64,000 bases of DNA, from assembly GCF_000376245.1 (NCBI RefSeq), contig NZ_AQXM01000062.1, positions 62,001-126,000 of the forward strand. Direction: 5' to 3'. The stretch is from Acaricomes phytoseiuli DSM 14247 (GTDB lineage: Bacteria > Actinomycetota > Actinomycetes > Actinomycetales > Micrococcaceae). The translations under genes and the position numbers were made by a program. The number at the start of each line of letters is the position of its first letter. The first letter of the stretch is position 1. A model generated the notes under the pieces. It did no database searches, was not told where the DNA came from, and saw nothing but the letters and a program-made list of their open reading frames with translations. Positions 49,624 to 58,597 of this stretch are shown here, piece after piece.

Positions 49624-51066
49624 ATGGCCACTTTGACCGCCGCCCTGGATCGTTATTTCAAACTGAGTGAACGCGGTTCCTCGTTCTCCCGCGAAATCCG
49701 CGGCGGATTCGCCACCTTCTTTGCTATGAGCTACATCGTGGTGCTCAACCCGCTGATCCTCGGCGGCCCGGATTCGACGGGAGCGGTGCTCGGTGGAAAC
49801 CGGGTCGCCGCAGTGACCGCGCTCGTCGCCGGCGTGCTGACCATCGCCATGGGCGCCTGGGCGAAGCATCCCTTCGCGCTGGCCGCCGGGCTCGGCGTGA
49901 ACGCCTTCGTCGCGGTCACCGTGGCCAGCAATCCGGGGCTGACCTGGCCGGACATCATGGGCCTGATCATGCTCTCCGGAGCGACCATGCTGGTCCTGGT
50001 CATGACCGGTTTCCGCACCGCGGTTTTCCGTGCGGTCCCGGAGGGGCTGAAGACCGCGATCGTGGTCGGCATCGGGCTCTTCATCGCGCTCATCGGCCTG
50101 GTGAACGCCGGTTTCGTGCGGCGCATCCCGGATATTGCGGGAACCACCGTGCCGGTGGGCCTGGGCTTCGAAGGCAAGCTGATCGGCTGGCCCACGCTCG
50201 TCTTCGTCTTCGGCCTCGTGCTGACCGTCGCCCTGGTGGTCAGGAAGGTCAAAGGCGCGATCCTCATCGGCGTCCTCGCCGCCACGGTACTGGCCAATAT
50301 CCTGGAGCAGATCTTCGCCATCGGACCGAGCTTCGACGGGCAGACCGCCAATCCCGAAGGCTGGTCCCTCGTAGTGCCTTCGCTCAGCCAGTTCTCGCTG
50401 CCCGATCTGAGCCTGATCGGCGAGGTCAACCTGTTCGGCTCATTCAGCCAGCTGGGCATCATCGCCGCCACGCTGCTGGCGTTCTCGATCCTACTGAGCA
50501 TCTTCTTCGACGCCATGGGCACAATGGTGGGCCTGGCCAGTGAAGCCGGAACTATTGATAAGAAGGGCAATATCCCCAATGTGGACCGGGTGCTCTTCGT
50601 GGATGCGGTAGGCGCTATTGCCGGCGGCGGGGCCTCGGTTTCCTCGAATCAGATCTACGTGGAGTCCGGGGCCGGTATCGGCGAGGGCGCACGCACCGGC
50701 ATCGCCTCCATCGTCACCGGGGTGCTGTTCTTGATCGCGATGTTCTTCACCCCGCTGATCTCCCTGGTCCCCTTCGAAGCCGTGGCCCCGGCGCTCGTCG
50801 TAGTGGGGTTCATGATGGTCTCCCAGGTCAGCAAAATCGACTGGTCCGACTGGGGCATCGCGATCCCGGCGTTCCTCACGTTCACGCTCATGCCGTTTAC
50901 CTATTCCATTGCGAACGGCCTCGGCGCCGGGTTCATCTCCTATGTGCTGATCCGCTGTGTTCAGGGACGGGCCAGGGAAATCCATCCGCTGCTCTGGGCG
51001 GTGGCCGTGGCGTTCCTGATCTTCTTCGGCATCGGGCCGATCGAGGAAGCAATCGGCATGGCCTAG
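49624..51066 (+). CDS. NCS2 / AzgA-type purine permease, 480 aa
   Basis: A hypoxanthine/guanine/adenine permease with about 13-14 hydrophobic segments. Family motifs: RGGFATFFAMSYIVVLNPLIL, the N-terminal GLGVNAFVAVTVA and IFFDAMGTMVGLASEAG, and GGGASVSSNQIYVESGAGIGEGARTGIASI. GGAAGGTG precedes ATG 49624. A proton-coupled uptake role is assigned from family knowledge. Confidence 0.93.
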   Translation: MATLTAALDRYFKLSERGSSFSREIRGGFATFFAMSYIVVLNPLILGGPDSTGAVLGGNRVAAVTALVAGVLTIAMGAWAKHPFALAAGLGVNAFVAVTVASNPGLTWPDIMGLIMLSGATMLVLVMTGFRTAVFRAVPEGLKTAIVVGIGLFIALIGLVNAGFVRRIPDIAGTTVPVGLGFEGKLIGWPTLVFVFGLVLTVALVVRKVKGAILIGVLAATVLANILEQIFAIGPSFDGQTANPEGWSLVVPSLSQFSLPDLSLIGEVNLFGSFSQLGIIAATLLAFSILLSIFFDAMGTMVGLASEAGTIDKKGNIPNVDRVLFVDAVGAIAGGGASVSSNQIYVESGAGIGEGARTGIASIVTGVLFLIAMFFTPLISLVPFEAVAPALVVVGFMMVSQVSKIDWSDWGIAIPAFLTFTLMPFTYSIANGLGAGFISYVLIRCVQGRAREIHPLLWAVAVAFLIFFGIGPIEEAIGMA

Positions 51067-51094
51067 GCACATCCGTGGCTAAGCCGCTGCTTCA

Positions 51095-51910
51095 TCAGTC
51101 CCGGTAGGGCTCCTGGCCCGCAGCGAAACGGCGTACTGCGGCGTCATCCCAGATCGTGGCAGGCATCGCTCCGGAAAGGAGCTCCCGGGCCAGCCACGTC
51201 CCCCGGGCGAGCGGGGCCGCCGAGCCGGCCATCACGATATTGCCGTAACGGCGCCCCTTGAGCATGGGCGGATCCGCGATGATCGCCGTGTGCTGGAAAG
51301 CGGCGGCCATCGTCGCCGCCTCCCGGCGGGCGTGTCGCAGAGAGGGGGCGTCGCCACAGTTGAGCAGGTAGATCCCGGATTCGCTCAACACCCGTTTAGC
51401 CTGCTCCGTGAACTCCGCGGTGAGCAGCGGAGGCGGGGTGAACCGGCCGGAGAACACGTCCCGGATCACCACATCCCGGCTTCCGGCACTGAGCTGCTCG
51501 GTAACCTCCCGGGCTTCGCCGACCCGGATCTTCAGCAGAGGAGCCTGCGGCAGGCCGAACCAGTCACGCACCAGCGCGGCGAGCGTGGCATCAATTTCCA
51601 CCACGGTGTTGCGGGAATCCGGGTAAGTCGCGACCAGGTACCGAGCCAGGGCGCAGGCACCGCCGCCTAGGTGCAGCACCCGCAAACGGGTATTGCGCTC
51701 CGGCCAGCGGTCCAGGATCAGGCTGGCCATCCAGCGCATATATTCGAATTCCAACCGCAGAGGGTCGCTCAGGTCGATATGCGAGCTCTGCATCCCGTTG
51801 ATCGTCAGCAGCCAGGAATCAGGGCTGCCCGGCTCCTGCTGTAGTTCAGCGACCCCGGTCTCGATGGAGTGTTCACCAGCACGCGGTTCCGGGGCGCGGC
51901 GGTCCGGCAT
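51095..51910 (-). CDS. Spermidine synthase-like methyltransferase-fold protein, 271 aa
   Basis: ATG at 51910 overlaps the stop of the GNAT gene. The Rossmann fold of the spermidine synthase superfamily is visible: RVLHLGGGACALARYLVATYP, NTVVEIDATLAALVRDWFGL, DVVIRDVFSGRFTPPPLLTAEF. The Asp expected to bind putrescine is not placed clearly, so the activity may be another transfer. It is last in a three-gene leftward operon. Confidence 0.85.
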   Translation of the reverse strand: MPDRRAPEPRAGEHSIETGVAELQQEPGSPDSWLLTINGMQSSHIDLSDPLRLEFEYMRWMASLILDRWPERNTRLRVLHLGGGACALARYLVATYPDSRNTVVEIDATLAALVRDWFGLPQAPLLKIRVGEAREVTEQLSAGSRDVVIRDVFSGRFTPPPLLTAEFTEQAKRVLSESGIYLLNCGDAPSLRHARREAATMAAAFQHTAIIADPPMLKGRRYGNIVMAGSAAPLARGTWLARELLSGAMPATIWDDAAVRRFAAGQEPYRD

Positions 51911-52452
51911 CAGCCGCGGACCATCTGGATTTCGAACAGCGAGTTCCATTCCGGCGGCAGCTCTTTACCGACCCCGTTCTCCTGGAAACCCAGTTTGCGG
52001 TAGAACGCCTGGGCCCGCGGATTGTCCCGGAGCACCCAGAGGTAAGCTGCACGGTCTGCGAGCGCAGCCGCCACAAGGGCCTGCCCCACGCCCCGACCAT
52101 ACACCCGGGCCAGTGAGTACAGCCCTTGGAGCTCCTCAGGGTGCGGGGTCGGAACCCCCTCGACGGGACGCGCGGGGGCGGAATGCGCGAAGCCGACGAT
52201 GCCCTCGGCGTCCCGGGCGATCCAGTGCTGGCCACCGGAATGTGCGGTCTCCTCGATGATCTTGCGCTGCGTGACCATGCGCCCGGGAAGCTGTGCCTCC
52301 CTGGCAGTGAAGAATTCTTCCGAGAACAGGTGCCCGTAGGCTTCCCGGTGCGCAGCCAGGTGCATCCGCACCAGTTCCGGGCAGTCCTCGGCTTGTGTGG
52401 GGCTCAGTTCGATCCCTGCCAGCTCGATCCCCGGATGCGCCGATGAGCTCAC
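51910..52452 (-). CDS. GNAT family N-acetyltransferase, 180 aa
   Basis: Acetyl-CoA fold: WIARDAEGIVGFAHSAP (strands 2-3), GLYSLARVYGRGVGQALVAAALA (the R/Q-x-x-G-x-G/A site, here RGVGQA) and VLRDNPRAQAFYRKLGFQENG. The substrate is not predictable. ATGA overlaps at both ends couple it to the thiamine-binding-like gene and the methyltransferase gene. Confidence 0.9.
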   Translation of the reverse strand: MSSSAHPGIELAGIELSPTQAEDCPELVRMHLAAHREAYGHLFSEEFFTAREAQLPGRMVTQRKIIEETAHSGGQHWIARDAEGIVGFAHSAPARPVEGVPTPHPEELQGLYSLARVYGRGVGQALVAAALADRAAYLWVLRDNPRAQAFYRKLGFQENGVGKELPPEWNSLFEIQMVRG

Positions 52453-52769
52453 GGAGTTTCGCCCGGGGATTGCCGGAGTGCGGTTTCCAGCCGCTCCACT
52501 TTGCCCTCGAGCTCTCCGCTGTATCCGGGCCGGATATCGGCTTTGATCACGAGCGACACCCTAGAGCCATAGGGCAGCACCGCATCGGTGGCCTGCTTCA
52601 CCACGGCGAAGACTTCGTCCCATTCGCCTTCGATGGTAGTGAACATCGCGTCCGTATGGTGCGGCAAGCCGGAGGCGCGGACAATCTGTACCGCAGCGGC
52701 AACAGCATCGTGCACCGAACCGTCGTCACGGCCCGTGCCGGAAGGGGCAATAGAGAAGGCAAGCAACAT
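52449..52769 (-). CDS. MTH1187-family thiamine-binding protein, 106 aa
   Basis: Matches the small ferredoxin-like family: LLAFSIAPSGTG, SVHDAVAAAVQIVRASGLPHHTDAMFTTIEGEWDEVFAVVKQAT and VSLVIKADIRPGYSGELEGKVERLE. Members bind thiamine in structural studies of the family. First gene of the operon; the long inverted repeat lies just upstream. Confidence 0.9.
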   Translation of the reverse strand: MLLAFSIAPSGTGRDDGSVHDAVAAAVQIVRASGLPHHTDAMFTTIEGEWDEVFAVVKQATDAVLPYGSRVSLVIKADIRPGYSGELEGKVERLETALRQSPGETP

Positions 52770-52796
52770 ACCCCTACCTTATCTCCGCACCCCCGC

Positions 52797-52869
52797 ACCC
52801 CCGCTGAGTGGTCGGCTGTGGCGACTTAGACCTCGTCTAAGTCGCCACAGCCGACCACTCAGCGGGGGT
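52797..52869. repeat. Long perfect inverted repeat (family member 2)
   Basis: 35-nt arms (52797-52831 and 52835-52869) match perfectly around the loop CTC. The inner arm contains GTGGCGACTTAGAC and the outer part CCGCTGAGTGGTCGG. Most of the arm is the same as in the copy at 7950-8012. Here it lies between two leftward genes rather than between convergent genes. Confidence 0.9.
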
Positions 52870-52878
52870 TAACGTCGA

Positions 52879-53289
52879 CTAACGGCCGGCGCGCCAGGCC
52901 CAGATGACCAGGGGCACCTGGAGCGGCAGGCGTAGCATCGCGAAGGCCTTCTCGTTCGGGCGCAGCGGCCTCGCTCCCGGTTGGCGGCGCAGAACATCGC
53001 GCAGATGCGAGACATGAGCCACCGTGAACCCCGCGAACATCACCGAGGTCGCCCGGGCGGCGAAGGTGCGCGTCCCGGGGATTACCAGCCCCGCCGCCAG
53101 GGCGAACTCCACCGTCCCGCTCAATTCGACCCATTCCCGGCGGCTCGGTAGCACAGTGGACCACGGCTGATCCCCTGGGGTGAGCTCCCGCGGGATCACC
53201 GGGTAGTAGAAGCGAGGATTCCGCCGATGCTGCACCGCGCTCACGGTGAGCAGCCCGGCCAGAGCCCAAGCGGACCACGGCCTGCTCAT
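52879..53289 (-). CDS. DoxX-like small membrane protein, 136 aa
   Basis: ATG at 53289 overlaps the GH15 stop (ATGA). Four hydrophobic segments (AWALAGLLTVSAVQ, ELSGTVEFALAAGLVI, SVMFAGFTVAHVSHL, LPLQVPLVIWAWRAG) and the ending ...NEKAFAMLRLPLQVPLVIW resemble DoxX-type quinol-oxidase-like proteins. Role unknown. Confidence 0.75.
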   Translation of the reverse strand: MSRPWSAWALAGLLTVSAVQHRRNPRFYYPVIPRELTPGDQPWSTVLPSRREWVELSGTVEFALAAGLVIPGTRTFAARATSVMFAGFTVAHVSHLRDVLRRQPGARPLRPNEKAFAMLRLPLQVPLVIWAWRAGR

Positions 53290-55079
53290 GAGCAAGCCTC
53301 GATCCGGTGCAGCGCATCTGCGGCCCGGACCAGGGCCAGATGCGAAAAAGCCTGCGGGAAGTTGCCGGCCATCCGGCGCTCTTCCGTATCGTATTCCTCA
53401 CTGAACAGGCCGAGCTCATTACCCAGGTTGATCAGCTTCTGCATCAGCTCCCGGGCCTCGTCAACCCGCTGCGAATAAGCGTATTGCTCGACCAGCCAGA
53501 AAGAGCAGGCCAGAAAGGGATGCTCCCCCGGCTCCAGCCCGTCCACGCCCTCTTCCGTCCGGTAGCGCAGCAGCAGCCCGGCGCTATCCAACAGCTCGTC
53601 TTCCATCCGGGCGACGGTGCTCAGCATCTTGGGGTCGTCATAGCTCAAGAAGCCCACGTGCGGCAGCACCAGCAGCGAGGCATCCGTCGTCGCCCCACCA
53701 TAAGTCTGGGTGAACGATTCGATCTCCTCGTTGTATCCGTGCTCCATGACCTCGTCGTAGAGCCGATCGCGCAGCTCGATCCAGCGCTCCTCGGGACCTT
53801 CCAGCCCGTACTCCCGGATCGCTTTAATGCCGCGGTCGAAGGCCGCCCACATCATCACCCGGGAATGCGTGAAGTACTTCGGCTCCGAGCGCATCTCCCA
53901 GACGCCCTGATCTTTATCGTCGAAATGCCGCTCGGCGAAGCCCAGCAGCGCCCTCTGCAGAGACCAGGAGAACTGGTCCTCGGCAACGCCGCGCTGCCGC
54001 AGTTTGTCGAGGGCCACCATCACCTCGCCCACCACATCGGCCTGATACTGCTCCACCGCTCCGTTGCCGATGCGCACCGGGCGGGAATCCTCATAGCCCG
54101 GCAGATACTCCAGGATCTGCTCCGTCAATTCGCGTTCGCCGCCCAGGCCGTACATGATCTGCAAGTCCTCCGGATCCCCGGCCACCGCCCGCAGCAGCCA
54201 ATTGCGCCAGGTGAGCGCCTCCTGGGCGTAACCGTGGGTGAGCATCGCCTCCAAGGTCAGCGCGGCATCGCGCAACCAGCAGTAGCGGTAATCCCAGTTT
54301 CGGGACCCGCCGAATTCCTCGGGCAGGGAGGTGGTCGCCGCCGCGACAATCCCGCCGGTGTCCTCATGCGTCAACGCGCGTAGCACCAGAAGAGAGCGCT
54401 GCACCTGATCGTGATACAGACCGCCCTGCTGACACTCATCGGCCCAGGTCTGCCAGAAATCCAGGGTGACCTGCAGAGAAGCATCGATATCGATGCCCCC
54501 GGGCACAGGCCGGTGGGAGGGGAACCAGACCAGCTCGAAATCAGCTTTCTCTCCGGCCGAGACCGAGATTTTCCCGATATGCCGATGGTCGACGGACTCG
54601 GGAAGCTCCGGGCCGCGCAGGGCCACTGCAGCCGGCCCGGCGATGGCCAGCAGTACCTCATGGCCCTGCGTATCCTCGGAACGGTAGACCCAGGGCAGGG
54701 CTCGCGCATAGTCGAAGCGCATGGTCAGTTCTTGACGCATCGGCACGGTGCCGCTGCGGCCCTCGATCCGCCGGACGATCGACGCCCGGCGGTCCCCCAG
54801 GGGCATGAACTCGGTGACCGCGACCTCGCCCTCGGGGGTGCGCCACAGAGTCTCCAGAACGAAACTGCCCGGCAGGTAGCGGCGCTGCACCACTTCGGCC
54901 TCGTCATGATCGGGAACCAGCAACCACCTGCCGTGCTCCTCGGTGCCCAGCAGCGCTGCGAAGATCGATGGCGAGTCGTACCGCGGGAAGCACAGCCAGT
55001 CGATGCTCCCTCCGCGGGATACCAGAGGGCCGGTATGCATATCCGAAAGCAGCGCGTAATCCTTGATGGGCGTCGACAT
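53286..55079 (-). CDS. GH15 glucoamylase/trehalase-like glycoside hydrolase, 597 aa
   Basis: Begins PIKDYALLSDMHTGPLVSRGGSIDWLCFPRYDSPSIFAALLG, the N-terminal beta-sandwich of GH15. The (alpha/alpha)6 catalytic domain has NWDYRYCWLRDAALT, a probable general acid in DQGVWEMRSEPKYFTHS, and LACSFWLVEQYA near the second catalytic Glu. Actinobacterial members include trehalases and dextran or isomaltose glucosidases. No secretion signal is seen, so it is cytoplasmic. Confidence 0.93.
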   Translation of the reverse strand: MSTPIKDYALLSDMHTGPLVSRGGSIDWLCFPRYDSPSIFAALLGTEEHGRWLLVPDHDEAEVVQRRYLPGSFVLETLWRTPEGEVAVTEFMPLGDRRASIVRRIEGRSGTVPMRQELTMRFDYARALPWVYRSEDTQGHEVLLAIAGPAAVALRGPELPESVDHRHIGKISVSAGEKADFELVWFPSHRPVPGGIDIDASLQVTLDFWQTWADECQQGGLYHDQVQRSLLVLRALTHEDTGGIVAAATTSLPEEFGGSRNWDYRYCWLRDAALTLEAMLTHGYAQEALTWRNWLLRAVAGDPEDLQIMYGLGGERELTEQILEYLPGYEDSRPVRIGNGAVEQYQADVVGEVMVALDKLRQRGVAEDQFSWSLQRALLGFAERHFDDKDQGVWEMRSEPKYFTHSRVMMWAAFDRGIKAIREYGLEGPEERWIELRDRLYDEVMEHGYNEEIESFTQTYGGATTDASLLVLPHVGFLSYDDPKMLSTVARMEDELLDSAGLLLRYRTEEGVDGLEPGEHPFLACSFWLVEQYAYSQRVDEARELMQKLINLGNELGLFSEEYDTEERRMAGNFPQAFSHLALVRAADALHRIEACS

Positions 55080-55226
55080 GCTCCTACCTAATCACAAGCC
55101 GACAGATTTACTCGTAAGATCGGCTCCAGCCCGAGGGCAATCTGGTGAAGTTCTCAGATACGCTTCCTGAGGAGTACCAGGTAGGAACACCAGGCCCGCA
55201 GGCGATATGAAAGGCCGGATGCGCAA

Positions 55227-56270
55227 ATGAACCCTAGCATGACCGATGAACTGCCGGAGCTGATGCGCGCAGCGGTGCTGACACCGGAGCAGCAGATCAT
55301 CCTGGAACAGCGCCGACGCCCCGATCCGGGGCCCGGTGATGTGCTGGTCCGCGTGCGTTCCGTGGGCGTTTGCGGCTCCGATGTACATTACTTCCGCCAA
55401 GGTCGCATCGGCGAATTCGTGGTCGAAGCTCCCCTGGTGCTCGGCCATGAGGCGGCGGGCGAAATCGCGGCGGTCGGCGCGGATGTGGATCCTGAGCGGA
55501 TCGGACAGCGCGTGTCGATCGAGCCGCAGCGCCCCCGGCTTGATTCACCGCAGAGCCTGGCCGGGCAGTACAACCTGGACCCCGATATCGAGTTCTACGC
55601 GACGCCACCGGTGGACGGCGCTTTTGCGGAGTACGTACTGATCCCCGCGCATTTCGCGCATCCTGTGCCGCAGGAACTCAGTGACGACGCCGCGGCGCTC
55701 CTGGAGCCGCTGTCCGTGGGCATCGCGGCACTGCGGAAAGCTGCACTGACGGTCGGCGAGCGCGTGCTGATCACCGGGGCAGGCCCGATCGGGCTGATCC
55801 TGGTGCAGCTGGCACGGGTCTACGGCGCGCAGCGGATCGCGGTCACGGACCTGGACCCACAGCGGCTGGCCTTGGCCTCAGAATTCGGAGCGACAGAAAC
55901 GCACGACGCTGGGGCCGGAACTGTCGCGGAAGAACCCGGTTTCGAGGTTTTCCTCGACGCCTCGGGGGCCGGATCAGCGGTGCGCTCCGGGCTGCGCTGC
56001 CTGGCGCCTGCGGGCCGGGCCGTGCTGATCGGGATGGGCGCGGAGGAGTATGCGCTGCCGGTGGCGGTGATTCAGAATCGGGAGCTCACGGTGCAGGGAG
56101 TCTTCCGCTACGCCAATACCTGGCCCGCGGCCATCGACCTGGTGGCCCGGGGGCTGGTGGACCTGGACTCCCTGGTCACGGAACGCTTCGGTCTGGCAGA
56201 TACGCAGAAAGCACTGGAGACCGCGGGGGATGCCGCCGTTCTGAAGAACATGGTGCTGCCGGATCAGTGA
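55227..56270 (+). CDS. Zinc-dependent polyol/sorbitol dehydrogenase-like MDR, lacking structural-zinc cysteines, 347 aa
   Basis: Medium-chain dehydrogenase. The catalytic zinc site is kept: Cys49 (VGVCGSDVHY), His74 and Glu75 (LGHEAAG) and Glu160 (LLEPLSVG). NAD-binding GAGPIGLILVQLA and TDLDPQRLALA follow. The loop that in relatives carries four Cys for the structural zinc reads RPRLDSPQSLAGQYNLDPD and has none. YNL, EFYATPPVDGAFAEY and the substrate lobe match sorbitol/xylitol dehydrogenases. The exact polyol is unknown. Confidence 0.9.
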   Translation: MNPSMTDELPELMRAAVLTPEQQIILEQRRRPDPGPGDVLVRVRSVGVCGSDVHYFRQGRIGEFVVEAPLVLGHEAAGEIAAVGADVDPERIGQRVSIEPQRPRLDSPQSLAGQYNLDPDIEFYATPPVDGAFAEYVLIPAHFAHPVPQELSDDAAALLEPLSVGIAALRKAALTVGERVLITGAGPIGLILVQLARVYGAQRIAVTDLDPQRLALASEFGATETHDAGAGTVAEEPGFEVFLDASGAGSAVRSGLRCLAPAGRAVLIGMGAEEYALPVAVIQNRELTVQGVFRYANTWPAAIDLVARGLVDLDSLVTERFGLADTQKALETAGDAAVLKNMVLPDQ

Positions 56271-56279
56271 GAAAACCCG

Positions 56280-57167
56280 CTAGCCCTGGGCGGCCAGCAG
56301 TCTCCTGATGCCTGCCGGGCGGTTGGTGGTGACTTCCTGAACCCCGAAATCCAGGCATACTGCCAGCTGCTCCTGCGTGTCGACGGTCCAGACCCGGAAG
56401 TGCCGGCCCTGGTTCGCCCACTGGCGGCAGCGCTGCGGGTAGTTCCGCAGATAATCCACACCGGGCCCGGCCAAGCCGGCGTCACCGGCATCCAGCAGCC
56501 TTTCGCCCGCGGCCCTGGACCATCGCAATGCTGCCGCGGCAGCTGCGGTGGCTAAGGGGCCGGTGCCCCATTCGTCCCTGATCTGCTCCGCATTTACCGC
56601 TTCGACGAGTTGGCAGAGGTGTTCCGCGGGAACCCTGCTGAGCATGAAACTAAGCGAAGCGGCTTCGAAGCTCATAAAAGAGACCCGGATCTGCCCGAGG
56701 CGAGAGCGCTGGGGCTTCCAGCCGCGAGCACCGAGGATGTCCAGAGTCCTCTGCTCCAGTTCCGTGCCGTGCGGCATGATTCCGAGGGGATGCTTGAACT
56801 CGATCGCCAGCCCGAGGGGACGGCCGGCACTTTCGAGAATGTCCAGGAGTTCATCGAGCGTGAGCAGTTGCTCGGAATCAGCCCCGTATTCGAGGGGAAT
56901 GTCCGCACCCTTCCAGGAGCTGAAATCCAGGTCCCGCAGCTGCGCCAAGGTCCGCTCGGCCACCGGACCGGTGCCGTCAGAGGTCCGGTCCAAGGTGGCA
57001 TCGTGCAGCAGAACCACCTGACCATCCGCGGTGAGCCGGATATCGCATTCCACACCATCGGCCCCCTCAGCGAGAGCCTGTAGATAAGCGGCCCTGGTGT
57101 GCTCGGCGTACTGCTCACTGGCTCCGCGGTGGGCGTAGATCTGCGGCTGGCGTGCATCGGCGGTCAT
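56280..57167 (-). CDS. Glycerophosphodiester phosphodiesterase family protein, 295 aa
   Basis: TIM-barrel GDPD: metal and catalytic motif AHRGAS, VECDIRLTADGQVVLLHDATLDRTSDG, and LAIEFKHP and VWTVDTQEQL later. It hydrolyses glycerophosphodiesters to glycerol 3-phosphate. No signal peptide, so cytosolic. Convergent with the dehydrogenase gene, 10 bp apart. Confidence 0.93.
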   Translation of the reverse strand: MTADARQPQIYAHRGASEQYAEHTRAAYLQALAEGADGVECDIRLTADGQVVLLHDATLDRTSDGTGPVAERTLAQLRDLDFSSWKGADIPLEYGADSEQLLTLDELLDILESAGRPLGLAIEFKHPLGIMPHGTELEQRTLDILGARGWKPQRSRLGQIRVSFMSFEAASLSFMLSRVPAEHLCQLVEAVNAEQIRDEWGTGPLATAAAAAALRWSRAAGERLLDAGDAGLAGPGVDYLRNYPQRCRQWANQGRHFRVWTVDTQEQLAVCLDFGVQEVTTNRPAGIRRLLAAQG

Positions 57168-57231
57168 AGCCGACAGCTTAGCCGCCGGCTCCGCTGAGAA
57201 CGGAACACCGGACGTGGCCTAGGCTTACCGT

Positions 57232-58515
57232 ATGGAGCCCCGGACTGAGATCCAGCTGACCCCGGCTGAAACGGAGAAGCTGCGCGGACTGCGCCGGATG
57301 AAGACCCTAGCGCTGTCCCTGCTGTTCGTCGCCGCGGTGATCTTCGCGATCTCCTTCGCGCTCCAGGGGACTAACCCTTGGCTACAGTATGTGCGGGCGG
57401 CTTCGGAAGGGGCGATGGTGGGTGCCCTCGCCGACTGGTTCGCCGTGACGGCACTGTTCCGCAGGCCCATGGGATTGCCTATTCCGCATACCGCGATCAT
57501 CCCCAACCGCAAAGACGCCATCGGGGTCAGTCTGGGCGATTTCGTGGAGAGCAATTTCCTCTCGGAGGAGGTCGTGCGGCAGAAGCTGGCCAGTGTGGGC
57601 ATGGCACAGCGGCTTGGGCAGTGGCTGTCGCGGGAAGCGCCCGATACCGCGGAGAATATCGCCTCCGAAGGTGCGGTGGCGATCAAAGGTGCTATGGAGG
57701 TCATGCGTGACGATGATGTGCGCGAGGTGCTTGACTCCCTGCTGCAGCAGTATGTTCTGAACCCGCCCTGGGCACCGCCGCTGGGCCGGGTTGCGGGGCA
57801 GGTCTTCGCGGACGGCCATCATCGTCAGTTCATCGATGTGCTCGTGGATCGTTCTGTCGATTGGGTGCAGGACAACCGGGAAACGGTGATCCGGATCGTG
57901 ACCGACCGCTCGCCGTCCTGGGTGCCCGGTTTCGTCGACGGCCTCGTCGGGGACCGGCTCTACGGCGAGACGCTGAAGTTCGTGCTCGCGGTTCAGGCCG
58001 ATCCTGAGCACGAGGTGCGTCATAGCATCGACGGTTACCTGGTGCAGCTGGCCGAGGATCTGCAGGAGGATCCGTCGATGATCGCCCGGGTCGAGGACAT
58101 CAAGGCTCAGCTTCTGGATTCGCCCCGGCTCCAGGAGCTAACGGGGCGCACCTGGCAGACGCTCAAGGCTGCTCTGATCGAGGCCATCGAGGATCCGGAA
58201 TCCGCGCTGCGCCGCAAGTTCGTGGCGGTGATCCGGGAGTTCGGCGGTCGCCTGGCCACCGATGCTGAGCTGGGGGCGAAGGTCGATGGCTGGATCACCG
58301 AAGCCGTGGCCTATATCGTGCGCAATTACCGGCATGACATCGCATCGATCATCACCGATACGGTGGAACGCTGGGACGGCCGGGAGGCCTCCCGGAAGAT
58401 CGAGATTCAGGTCGGCCGGGATCTGCAGTTCATCCGGATCAACGGCACCGTGGTCGGGGCGCTAGCCGGGCTGACGATTTTCAGTCTCGCCAAGTTCTTC
58501 CTCGGCTACCCCTGA
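57232..58515 (+). CDS. DUF445 family membrane protein, 427 aa
   Basis: The N-terminal helix (KTLALSLLFVAAVIFAISFALQ) and the motif ASEGAMVGALADWFAVTALFRRPMGLPIPHTAIIPNRKDAIGVSLGDFVESNFL are the hallmark of DUF445. Long helical soluble part follows, and a C-terminal membrane helix (INGTVVGALAGLTIFSLAKFFLG). The role is unknown; members may link to the envelope. Followed by a long inverted repeat. Confidence 0.92.
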   Translation: MEPRTEIQLTPAETEKLRGLRRMKTLALSLLFVAAVIFAISFALQGTNPWLQYVRAASEGAMVGALADWFAVTALFRRPMGLPIPHTAIIPNRKDAIGVSLGDFVESNFLSEEVVRQKLASVGMAQRLGQWLSREAPDTAENIASEGAVAIKGAMEVMRDDDVREVLDSLLQQYVLNPPWAPPLGRVAGQVFADGHHRQFIDVLVDRSVDWVQDNRETVIRIVTDRSPSWVPGFVDGLVGDRLYGETLKFVLAVQADPEHEVRHSIDGYLVQLAEDLQEDPSMIARVEDIKAQLLDSPRLQELTGRTWQTLKAALIEAIEDPESALRRKFVAVIREFGGRLATDAELGAKVDGWITEAVAYIVRNYRHDIASIITDTVERWDGREASRKIEIQVGRDLQFIRINGTVVGALAGLTIFSLAKFFLGYP

Positions 58516-58517
58516 GG

Positions 58518-58574
58518 TGAGTGTTCGTTTGTGGCGGCTCAGACGCGTTCTGAGCCGCCACAAACGAACACTCA
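58518..58574. repeat. Long perfect inverted repeat (family member 3)
   Basis: 26-nt perfect arms (58518-58543 and 58549-58574) around the loop CGCGT. The inner part GTGGCGGCTCAGA matches the other two copies at most positions, but the outer half differs. It lies between the convergent DUF445 and pxpC genes, a bidirectional-terminator position. Confidence 0.88.
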
Positions 58575-58597
58575 GCGGGATCGCTCAGCGGGCTCAG

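Noticed and set aside
53307-54383. Rightward 358-codon open frame opposite GH15
   Set aside because: Shadow of the GH15 gene, with His/Gln/Leu-rich low-quality sequence.
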